Of a DNA stretch of 37,128 nt, positions 1 through 9,400 are shown in pieces. Source of the stretch: an uncultured Oscillospiraceae bacterium (GTDB taxonomy: Bacteria > Bacillota > Clostridia > Oscillospirales > Acutalibacteraceae). The position numbers and the translations under genes are program-made. Every line of letters starts with the position of its first letter. Position 1 is the first letter of the stretch. Location: positions 1-37,128 of the forward strand of contig URYP01000011.1 in assembly GCA_900552115.1 (NCBI GenBank). Reading direction: 5' to 3'. The notes under the pieces were generated by a model. The model was not told the origin of the DNA, did no database searches, and worked only from the letters and a program-made list of their open reading frames with translations.

Positions 1-133
1 CGACGCGCAGTTTGCGGGTTCGTCCTCTGTTCCGGCGCACGTGGAAATGATGGGTCTCATCGGCATGGGCAACAACCCCATGGTCGGCGCGACCGTGGCG
101 TGCGCCGTGGCGGTACAGGAGAGCTTCAAATAA
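1..133 (+). CDS. C-terminal fragment of an unidentified cytoplasmic protein (5' end outside window)
   Basis: An open frame enters from the left edge (first full codon at base 2) and ends at TAA 131-133, giving about 43 residues rich in Gly, Met, Ala and Val, including HVEMMGLIGMGNN and a closing AVAVQESFK. The clean codon structure and the strong terminator 38 bases downstream support a real gene end. I do not firmly recognise the family. From unverified memory the tail resembles the conserved GGGtGRT-type proteins of anaerobes, which should be treated as a guess only. Confidence 0.6.
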   Translation, partial: DAQFAGSSSVPAHVEMMGLIGMGNNPMVGATVACAVAVQESFK

Positions 134-170
134 GGCGCGAGAGCGCATGAATAAGGTTATTTTGAGCGAA

Positions 171-206
171 GGGCGTTCGGTGTGAGCCACACCGAACGCC
201 CTTTTT
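171..206 (+). terminator. Rho-independent terminator of the gene ending at 133
   Basis: A perfect 13-bp stem (171-183 with 189-201), extended by a G-C pair around a 3-nt loop, is followed at once by five T residues (202-206). It closes the transcript of the left-edge gene. Confidence 0.9.
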
Positions 207-237
207 GGGGCTAAAATACGGACGAAAAGTGAACAGA

Positions 238-277
238 AAGAAAAACAGACCGTTGTAGTTTTTACAACGGTCTGTTT
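238..277 (-). terminator. Terminator of the LuxR-type regulator gene
   Basis: A perfect 15-bp inverted repeat (243-257 with 263-277, loop 258-262) lies just beyond the stop of the minus-strand regulator gene. Read on the minus strand it runs into a T-rich tract, so it is oriented to terminate that gene. Confidence 0.85.
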
Positions 278-329
278 GATATGTCCGGTTACAAAAAATT
301 CCCTGACGCTACGGTGATTACAAAAAATA

Positions 330-2894
330 TTAAATTAGCCCCAGTTCCCGCGCCTTGAGGATGGCGTCCATAGCGTTGCCCACACCCAGCTTGCGGTAAG
401 CCACGGCGGTGTGGCTCTTGATGGTGGGCAGGGAGAGGCCGGTCTGCTCGCAGATTTCCGCGTTCCTCAGGCCCTTCGATAGCATGGTCAGCACCATGGC
501 CTGCTGCTTCGAGAGCTTCACCGGCTTGTCGTTGTCCGACAGATGTGCTGTCACACCACTGTGGCTCCGAGCGAAAGCGTGGCAGGCCAGCGTCGTTTCC
601 AACAGGTATTCCCGGTTCAGCGAACCCTTGTACTCCTCTTTCTCCACCTTTGCCGCCAGTCGCTTAAGGATGGGCAGGACCGAAGCCCCCTCGTCAGCGA
701 TAATCCGGATAAAGCCGTAGGGCTGTAAGAGCGCGAGCGCTGTTTCCAATACGGAGACGGCGCCTTTTTTGTCCCCCTTAGCCCACTGGAGCGCCGCGCA
801 CAGGACCAGCGCCTCTCCCTCGTCCAGCGGGCGGCGGAGATTTTTGCCGAAGACTTCGAGCAAACTGAGCAGCCGCGCGGCCTTATCCGTCTCACCCAGC
901 ACGAGATAGGCCCGGACGGTGGTGAAGTGCTGGAAGGAACGGAAAAACTCGATGTGATCGGTCTCGTTCACGTAATAGCGGTCCAGCCATTCCCGTGCGG
1001 CAGCCGCGTCGCCATCCAATAGTCGCAGCTTGGCCTGATAAGCCGTTAAATTAGGAAGGAAGTATGGCGCCGAAGCCTCTGTGAATGCGGCCAACTCGTC
1101 CATGGCCTCCTCCGCTTCTCTGCGTTTGCCCAGCTGCCAGAGGATGCTGTGCTGCAACAGCATGACGCAGATGCGGCCGTCGGGCTTGCTTTCTGCGGTA
1201 ATAAGGCTTAAAACATCGGTGTTCTGCTGAAGCGCTGCGTCCAGCTGATTGCGCTCGTATGCAAAGCAGGTCAGGATGCCGGGCCGGAGATAGTTCCACT
1301 CCGCGCCCAATAGAGGCGCAAAGGTGGTATCTATTTTGTCGAGAATCCCAGGATTCAAGGCGATTTCCGAATAATCTCGATTACTGCGGTGCATGTAAGG
1401 CAGGTTGTGGGTAAAGGACGCGATGCGGGTGGCGAGACCCTCCGGGGTATAGCTTTTCAGCACCTTTCCGAACAGGTGGAATAAGGTGATCTGGGTTTTC
1501 AGACTTTTGCGGTAGTCCACATGAAAGGCCAGCATGGCGAACTCGACGAATTCGTTGCCCGCGGCGGCAATGCGCGGCAAATTACGGATAATTGCGTCCA
1601 TATGCCGGGCATAGTCCTCATGGCGGCTGGTGAGATAGTAATACCAGGCGTAGAGGACGTGCAGCACCGGCTCCTCACGGGATGCCCGTGCAGGCAGTTC
1701 CTCGGCAAAGAATCCCCGCAGGAAGTCGGCATAGTCGGCCACCCCATTTTGATATCCCCGGAACAGGAAAAGGAACAGGTAGGTATCGATCCCCTTATAA
1801 TCGCCGCTTTGGAACCAGAAGCGCAACGCGCGGATGTAGTCCTCATGGTCCCGGTAGTAGCTGGCAGCCTCCTTGTACAGCGGGCTCAGCTTCAGCTCCG
1901 CCGCTGCCTTTTCCCGCAGGAAATCCTGGAACAGATGGTGGTAGCGGTAGGTATCCTCGTGCAGACGGCTGAGAAAGCTGTTGGTGCGGCTCAACTCCTC
2001 CATAACCACCTCCGCGTCCTCACGGCCGGTAAGACGGCCCGCCAATTCGGGATCAAACTCGTCCACGATAGCGGTTTTCAGGCAAAAGTGCCGCAAAGCC
2101 GGCTCCCAGCCGTTCCACAAGTGCTGCTCGAAATAGGCGGAGAAGATGTAATGCCCGCCGCCCAGCTCGATCTGCCCGGATTTGGCGATGGCGTTGACCC
2201 CGATGGCCCATCCATCAGTGGCCATGTAGGCGAATTTGGATTCTTCCGGGGTGAGAAAGCGGCCCAGGCTCCCGAAATACCGCCGTATTTCGTCCTCGGT
2301 GAAACGAAGCTGTTCTGGTGAAATGATCTGTACCTCTTCATCACGCAGCAGGGGGCGAAATTCGTCGGGAATCTCTCGGCGGGAGAGGATCAGCGCGGCG
2401 AAGGAGTGGGGCAGTCTTTTCAGCACCGCGGGCAGGGATTTGAGGATTTCGCCGTTTTCGATGAGGTGCATGTCGTCCAGCACTAGGGCGTAACGCTCGG
2501 TGCTGGGCAGCAGCTCACTGAGCAGACGCACCATATGCTCCACCGGTGTGGCGGTAAAGGAGGGGCTAATTAAAATTTTACGCATGTTCTCGTTATCCGG
2601 CTGTAGGGAAAACACACCCGTGGCGAGCTGCTTGTAAAAAACCGAGGGAGAATCGTCGTATTTATCCAACCCCAGCCAGACCACCTTACGGTCGCAGGCG
2701 TGCAGCCAGAGCAGGGTGGACACCGTTTTACCGCTGCCCGCCGGGGCGCCTATGTAGACGAACCGTTCCTCCGCCGCCTTGTGGAAGCGGCGCAGCAGCT
2801 CCCGCCGGGGGGCGCAGACCTCTGGCAGCGCGGCTGGGGTGAATTTTTCGTTTAATAACAAAAAAGCGTCATCTTTGGTATTGGTTTCTGGCAT
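330..2894 (-). CDS. LuxR-family ATP-dependent (MalT/LAL-type) transcriptional regulator
   Basis: An 854-residue protein with the layout of large ATP-binding LuxR regulators. Walker A GAPAGSGKT is at residues 49-57, and a Walker B-like YALVLDDMH is near residue 140. A long helical, TPR-like middle region follows, and the C-terminus (about 790-854) is a LuxR helix-turn-helix ending KLGVGNAMDAILKARELGLI. MalT relatives bind an inducer and ATP, oligomerise and activate promoters from sites upstream of -35. The start at 2894 follows AAAGGAGAG at good spacing. The gene is divergent from the small-protein/surface-protein unit at 3157-12001, and the shared region carries repeated operator-like elements, so it probably controls that unit. 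The inducer is unknown. Family assignment is secure and the target is inferred. Confidence 0.93.
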   Translation of the reverse strand: MPETNTKDDAFLLLNEKFTPAALPEVCAPRRELLRRFHKAAEERFVYIGAPAGSGKTVSTLLWLHACDRKVVWLGLDKYDDSPSVFYKQLATGVFSLQPDNENMRKILISPSFTATPVEHMVRLLSELLPSTERYALVLDDMHLIENGEILKSLPAVLKRLPHSFAALILSRREIPDEFRPLLRDEEVQIISPEQLRFTEDEIRRYFGSLGRFLTPEESKFAYMATDGWAIGVNAIAKSGQIELGGGHYIFSAYFEQHLWNGWEPALRHFCLKTAIVDEFDPELAGRLTGREDAEVVMEELSRTNSFLSRLHEDTYRYHHLFQDFLREKAAAELKLSPLYKEAASYYRDHEDYIRALRFWFQSGDYKGIDTYLFLFLFRGYQNGVADYADFLRGFFAEELPARASREEPVLHVLYAWYYYLTSRHEDYARHMDAIIRNLPRIAAAGNEFVEFAMLAFHVDYRKSLKTQITLFHLFGKVLKSYTPEGLATRIASFTHNLPYMHRSNRDYSEIALNPGILDKIDTTFAPLLGAEWNYLRPGILTCFAYERNQLDAALQQNTDVLSLITAESKPDGRICVMLLQHSILWQLGKRREAEEAMDELAAFTEASAPYFLPNLTAYQAKLRLLDGDAAAAREWLDRYYVNETDHIEFFRSFQHFTTVRAYLVLGETDKAARLLSLLEVFGKNLRRPLDEGEALVLCAALQWAKGDKKGAVSVLETALALLQPYGFIRIIADEGASVLPILKRLAAKVEKEEYKGSLNREYLLETTLACHAFARSHSGVTAHLSDNDKPVKLSKQQAMVLTMLSKGLRNAEICEQTGLSLPTIKSHTAVAYRKLGVGNAMDAILKARELGLI

Positions 2895-2967
2895 GGTTCT
2901 CTCCTTTCCGGCTCAGTGATTTCGTTTTAGAAAACTTCGGGCCAAACCCGAAATCGGCAGTTTTTAC

Positions 2968-3086
2968 TCATCCGGTATGAGGTTTTTTAGCCTTTTAAAG
3001 GATCGAAAACCCAAAAACCTCATACCGGCCTTTTTTTACCGGCCACCAGTTTTAAAATATTTTAGTAAAACCCTCATACCGGATGA
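2968..3086. promoter_or_regulatory. Three copies of a CCTCATACCGG operator-like element in a divergent promoter region
   Basis: The 12-base core AACCTCATACCGG or its complement occurs at 2968-2986 (inverted), 3014-3028 (direct) and 3067-3086 (direct, one extra C). The outer two copies are inverse complements over about 19 bases apart from that C. The third copy ends directly before the proposed -35 at 3087, which puts its centre about 45 bases upstream of the expected start of transcription, a typical activator position. The neighbouring MalT-like regulator is the obvious candidate ligand. The repeat is seen and its role is inferred. Confidence 0.65.
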
Positions 3087-3115
3087 TTTCATGTTAGCAG
3101 ATTTTCCCGTATACT
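3087..3115 (+). promoter_or_regulatory. Predicted promoter of the surface-protein unit
   Basis: TATACT at 3110-3115 is a good -10 box. The matching -35 position (3087-3092, TTTCAT, 17-nt spacer) is weak, as expected for an activator-dependent promoter, and it abuts the third operator-like repeat. Confidence 0.5.
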
Positions 3116-3156
3116 GCAATCAGAATTGAGAAATTGTCGGAAAAGGAGGATGCCCG

Positions 3157-3453
3157 ATGGAACTGACGAAACAAGCGCAGGACTACGCCATCCGGGTGGC
3201 GGAGCTGGTGAAGTTCTTGTGGGAGGACGACAAGGGCTTCCCACTGGCAAACGAACTGCTCGCCTGCGGGGTAGAGGCCGGGTTTTCCCTACGGGAGCCG
3301 GGTACGGAAGACGCGGAACGGGCGGTCCAGGCGCTGCGCAAGGCGGATTACCTGCTGGAAATGACGGTGAGCGCGGGCTACCTGACCGAGCGGCAGAGCG
3401 TCCATATCCGGGACGAGGGCCGCGCTTTGCTGGAAGCTATAGAGAACGCTTGA
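3157..3453 (+). CDS. Small four-helix-bundle family protein
   Basis: A 98-residue helical protein. The pattern of AIRVAELVKFL, then FPLANELLACGVEAGFSLREP, then a KADYLLEM helix and a GYLTE turn fits the four-helix-bundle family related to the proteins encoded by 23S rRNA intervening sequences. The family has been tied to nucleic-acid or retroelement-accessory roles, but its function here is unknown. The ATG at 3157 follows AAAAGGAGGA at ideal spacing, which decides this frame over the longer overlapping one. The gene ends 13 bases before the surface-protein start and shares its promoter, an unusual pairing. There is no signal peptide, so it is cytoplasmic. Confidence 0.75.
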   Translation: MELTKQAQDYAIRVAELVKFLWEDDKGFPLANELLACGVEAGFSLREPGTEDAERAVQALRKADYLLEMTVSAGYLTERQSVHIRDEGRALLEAIENA

Positions 3454-3466
3454 GGAGGAATGAACC

Positions 3467-6400
3467 ATGACAAACAAACAATCACTGAAAAAGCGCCTGC
3501 TGGCGCTTCTGCTCAGCCTGTGCATGGTGTGCGGCATGCTGCCTGCCATGGCCTTGACGGCGTCGGCACAGGAGGTGACAAGCGGCACCGGCTCGGCGGA
3601 AAATCCGCTCCCCATCCGCACGGCCGATGAGCTGGCGCAGGTGGGCCAGCTCATCGGAAACGGCTCCATCTGGAGCATTCTGAATGTGCCGGAAAACAGT
3701 ATCATCCATTACCGGCTGGATGCGGACATTTCGCTGTCCGCGTACGCTTCGGGTACAGGCTGGACGCCCATCGGCAATGAAACCTACCCCTTCACCGGCG
3801 TATTTAATGGAAACGGGCACACAATTACCGGTCTTGCCGTTTCCATCGATACGGGCAATGCGCAAGACGTCGAGGAATACCCCGGCCTGTTCGGCGTGGT
3901 AGGGGACAGCGGCAGGGTGACTGGCGTAACGGTGGACGTATCCACCTACAGCCGGGGCGTCGGGACCGTCCGTGCCGGCGGGATCGCCGGTCGGCTGCTG
4001 ACCGGCGGCGTCATTGAAAATTGCTTCGTCTCCGGCCGGATGGAGAGCAAAGCGACGGGAGGCGACGGCGGAATCGCCGGCTTCCTGGACGGCGGCATGG
4101 TCAAAAGTTGCATCGTCACGGCGTCGATGATCGACAATGGATTGTCAGGCGGCGTATGCGGATTTGCCGCCCAGCAAACATCCTCCGGCAGCATCAGCGG
4201 CTGCGCGGTGCTATCCAAACAGATTGACGGCTACGTGATTAACCGTGAAGGGATCACGACGAATATTACCAAAGACGGCTGCTTTGCGTGGAACGGCGTC
4301 GGACTCCTGTATGGGAACAGCGGATTTCAGGGGATTCCCACCAAGTCGGTCGGGGAGCTCCAGAACGCCGCCGCCTGGCCGGAGACGTTCAAGGCCGCGC
4401 CCTGGCAGTATGAGGAGGGCAAAATGCCCTCCCTGGCCAGGGGAATACAGCCGCTGCCCACCTATATTTTGGGTGGTTTCGATGGCAGCGGATCCGTAGC
4501 GGACCCCTATCTCATCAGCGACCCGGAGGGGCTGGCGCTGTTCTCCCGCATGAGCCGGAACAATTCCCTGGCGGGCGTTTGTTTCCAGTTGAAAGCCGAC
4601 ATCGATATGAAGCGGTACGCCGCCATGGCGGCGGAGGATCCGGACTTCGACCCGAATTACGACGCGGCAAAGGGCTGGCTGCCGATCCGGACCTTCCGGG
4701 GAAATTTCGACGGCAGCGGGTTCGCCATTCGTAACCTTTTTATCGACCGGCCCGAGGAGGACAGCGTAGGCTTCTTCGGCGACATAAAGGGAAACGGCGA
4801 TGTATATAAGGCGACCACCCTGACCATCGGGTCGGAGGGCATCATACAGAAGCTGGGCATGGAAGACGCGGACGTCACCGGCAAGGCCGAGACCGGCGCG
4901 ATAGCGGGGCGCATGACGTATGGAAAGCTTTGGAACTGCTACAGCACCGGCAAAGTATCGGGCGGGGGCAAATATCAAAGCACCCTCATGGCCGAAGACC
5001 AGGAGATGGACGATGTAAACCAGTTCATGTCCGCGGGCGGCGTGGTCGGCGAGGCGCTTGGCTCGGCCATCACCGGCTGCTACAGCACCGCCGCTGTGAA
5101 CGGCGTGTTTGCCGTGGGCGGCCTGGCCGGCTTCTTTTGGGGAACCATGGCCGACTGTTATACCACCGGATCGGTCACATCCAAATACGGCGACGGCGTG
5201 GGCGGCGTGCTGGGCATGGATCATTCTGACGGCTCGTCGATCTCACGCTGCTACAGTACCGCCACGGTGGAGGCGGGGCCCCTGTTCCGAAAGAGAATCG
5301 ACACCTGGACGGGAACGGGCGGCGTCATCGGCTTCGGCGTGGGATATCTCACCGACCTGTATGCGCTCAACGACCGGGTGGACAACAACCTGCCGTCCGA
5401 AACGACCACCCCCGATACGTTTTCCTCTTGGGTGTGCTACAAGGTGGTGGGGGTGAGCGTCCAGGTCGAGAACAGCAGCCAGAAGAGCTGGACCGGGATG
5501 GAGCTGCGCGGGGAAACCAAGTGGCGCACCCGATACGACAACAACGCCGCCTATTTTAAAACCGCCGGGGCCTGGAGCTCTTTTAACTACTTGGACGCCT
5601 GGACGATCGAGGACGGCATGCTGCCCATCCTAAAGCATACCGGCGGCCCCCAGAGCGGCAAGCCGCCCCTCTGGTTCGAAGACGAGCTGATGGACGGCTA
5701 CGCCACCAAACCGGCGCTGAAGGACGGCGCCCGCTATGAAATCTGGAAGGCGTCCGAGCTGGCCTGGTGCGGCCTGTATCCGGGTGAGCTCAACAACAAA
5801 ACACTGGACATCAAGGCTGATATCGACCTGTCGGCCTACAGCCTCGGCGCGGGCTGGCTGCCCATCGGCATGGAGGTAAGCGATACCATCACCGGCCTGC
5901 GGGTGCTGGGAAACGGCCATACCATTACCGGCATGACCGTCAACCGGACACACATCCCTACAATAAGTGGCGGAACCGTTCACCCCTCCAACAACGCCAA
6001 TTACGGCCTGTTCGGCCGGCTGATAAACGCGGAGATAAGCGATCTCCATATACGGGATGCGAAGTTCACCGGCGGCAACGCCATGCATATCGGGGCGCTG
6101 GTGGCATACGGCGAAAACCTGACCATTCGGAACTGCTCCGCGCAGAGCGTTGTCGAGGAGCATGGGAGGTATCTCGGCGGCCTCGTAGGCCGTGTAATAG
6201 ATAGCTGCACATTCCACAAGGTTTCGGCCGATTTCACATGCAACTATCGGAACGAAAACTCAAGTACCGTACCTACTGGTTCAATCGGCGGAATTTTGGG
6301 TTTCTGGGACCGGGTTTCATCTTGCACTCTATCTGTATCCGACGTGTTCAGCAAGGTGAGGGTCTTTCGAGAAAATTCTAAGAGTGAATTGGGCTGCGTG

Positions 6401-9400
6401 GGAGGCATCATCGGCTACATGGATATACCGTATCCGGATAATGAGGTGACGGCGCTGCTCACCGATTGTTACAGCGACATTGAGGTTTCAGGGGGCTCAG
6501 CCGATTCGGAAACGGTTGTCGGCGGACTGATCGGCGATATGCAGTACATTACCCTCACCAACAAATCCTACCGCCTCAGCAACTGCTATGTGACCGGTTC
6601 TCTGTCCGGAACCTGGGCGGGGGGCGCGATCGGCCATGTTGTGCTTGGAAGCGGAGGACATAACACCGATAAGACAACCCAATTCCAGCTCGACAACGTC
6701 CTGCTGCTCCTCAATAAAATAGAAGGAACCGATACGGTCGGCGCTGTCTGCGGAAAGAACGACACGGTGGCCAACGACGGGCACCTTATCGTCCACTTCC
6801 GGAGCGTTACCGACGGGGACAAGAACAAACGGTTTACCCAGAAGCTGGACCGGTGGGACGGGACAAAGTATATCCTGGACGGAGCCGAGGCGACTACCAA
6901 CAACCAGTTGGATGATTTCCTGTTTATCCCCTATTTCGGGAGCGTCGACGCCGATCGGATTGCCGGCGCCTACTTTTATGATACCAAAGACTCGCCCTGG
7001 TACAAGAACCCTTGGTCGATGAAAGGCCCCGGGTATTTGCCCACGCTGTCCACCCTTCAGGGCGGACACATCCGCCAACTGGGCGCCATACCGCTGTACA
7101 TTCTGTTGAAATGTACGTGGGCGATGCCCATTGCGATCGAGGTATTCAGCCGGGAGGATCTGAACCTGCTGTCCGCCTACATAAATGCGGGCGGCTCGAA
7201 CGAACGGCTGAACATCCTGCTGGCCCAGAGCATCGACATGGGCGACGCCCCCTTCACCCCTATGGGCACCGAGGAGCATCCCTTTAACGGGACCTTCGAC
7301 GGGCAGGGCTACAGCATCCGGGGGCTTAGGGTGGATACCACCGCCGCGGGCGGCCCGGCGGGGCTGTTCGGCGTGGCGTCCGATTCGTCCACCATACAGA
7401 ATTTGGCCCTCACCGACCCGGACGTACAGGGCGGCGACGGCGTGGGGGCGCTGGCAGGCGTGACGGCGGGCAACGTCCTGCGGTGCTACGCTGCGGCGTC
7501 CAGCGTGTATCCCTGGTCTTCCTCAGCAGGCAGCGCCCAGGTGCGGGGCAACAGCAACGTGGGCGGCCTCATCGGGCAGTTGAGCGGGGAAAACAACGCC
7601 TCGGCGGTGGAGGACTGCTACACCGCGGTGAATGTCTTGGCCCTGAAAGACAACGCCGGCGGCCTCGTCGGCAGAGTGGATTTAACCGCGGGCGTGGACA
7701 AAACCATCAGCCGCTGCTACACCGTCGGGCGGGTTACCTCACAGGGCCGCTATGCGGGCGGCATTTATGGCCGATCCCTCACGGGCGAGCGGCTGCGGCT
7801 GCAAGTCCTGCTGGTCATGAGTCCCTCCATCATGAACAGCGCCGCCGACAACAACTGCGCCATCGGCGGCGACACCACCGCCTCGTATGTGGAGGAGAAT
7901 GCCGCGCAGACCTTTATCTGGGAGGGCTTGAACGCCACATGGAACCGTACAAACCCGGAGCTGAACCCACCCCTGAGGATGAATATGAGCGAAGAGGACG
8001 GGTATGCGAACCTCTGCTGGGCGAACACCTGGACTACATTCATGCAATTCGACCCGCAAAAAACGGGAGACGTCTGGCTGACGGCCGACGGCGTTTCGGC
8101 GGCGCTGAAGGGCTTCCATGACGAGCAGCAAAGCTACGTGCTTGAAAACCTGACGGCCGGGAATCCGACGCTGAGGCAGGACGGGGAGTACTACCTCATC
8201 CGCAGTGCCCGCGACTGGGAGATCATGGGTCAGATGGTCAACGAGCAGCCGCAGACCTATGCGGGCGCGAAATTCCGGCTGGAAGCCGACATAGCCTTTG
8301 GCGACGACCTCGTGTATATGGGCGGTTACGTTCCGGTCGGGCGGACCGTGCCCTTCACCGGGGAGCTTTACGGAAACGGGCATACAATCACCTTTGACCC
8401 CGCCGCTTTCGCCGCCGGCGATATCGGCCTGTTCGGCATTTTAGGCGGCGGCGCGTATATCCACGACCTGACGGTGAACGCCAGCGTCGAGAACAGGAGC
8501 AAGAGCACCCAGAACACCGCCGCAGTGGCGGCTGTAGCCCAGAAGGGCAGCAAACTGCAAAACATCACGGTGACCGGCTCGGTGACGGACGCGGCGGGCG
8601 CTATCCCCTCCGGCGGCGTTTACCGCCAGACGGGCGGCATCGCAGGCCAGGCGGAGGGCGAGATCGTCTCCTGCCAAAACCGCGCGGAGGTTTCCGGCGG
8701 ATATCATACCGGCGGCATCGCCGGACGCGGGGCCGGCACGCTGACCTCCTGCGTCAACGAAGGCGCGGTCTCAAGCGCCGAGGGCGAGCGCGTGGGCGGC
8801 ATCGTCGGCTTTTTAAGGGCAGGAGGAACCGCCAGTCTGTGCGTCAACCGGGGCGGTGTTTCCGGAAAGACGGCGGGCGGCATCGCTGGACGTGTTGAAT
8901 CGGCCTCTGTGGATTGCTCGTTCAGCGCCGGGCCGGTTTACGGCACTACCTGGGCGGGCGGTATCGTAGGCTATCTGACACAAGGGACGCTTCAGGATGT
9001 ATACGCGTCCGGCAGCGTTTCCGGTAGGACGGCGGGCGGCCTTGCCGGCCTTATGGACAGCGGGACGCTGCGGCGCGGATACGCGATCGGCGAGGTCAAG
9101 GGCTCCCTGTATGCGGGCGGAGTCGCCGGCCATGCCTTCCCAGAATCCGTACTGGAGCAAACCGCCGCCCTGAACACCGGGATCGGTAAGAACGGCAACC
9201 GGATCGTTGGGCGTTTAGAAGGCGACGCAGACTACTCCCGGAACAATTATGGGCTGGATACCCTGACGAGCAGCCAGTCCGGCGCGTCTTACACCGGGCA
9301 GGACGTGGCCCGGGAGACCCTGTACACGGCAAGCTTCTGGACCGAGTCGCTGGGCCTGTCCACAGACCTGTGGGCTCATCCTGCGGCAGGTACGCAGCCC

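Noticed and set aside
1521..2321. 266-residue plus-strand open frame inside the LuxR-type gene
   Set aside because: Antisense to a well-supported regulator, no start signal, no recognisable motif.
3126..3470. 114-residue frame overlapping the four-helix-bundle gene
   Set aside because: Arg/Gly-rich shadow frame; the ribosome site and family match support the frame starting at 3157.
4211..5224. 337-residue minus-strand open frame inside the surface-protein gene (also 5630-6217, 6497-7279, 9413-10309, 10325-11221)
   Set aside because: They lie opposite a clearly coding, repeat-rich gene in GC-rich DNA, have no ribosome sites and encode low-complexity His/Arg/Gly-rich products typical of antisense shadows.
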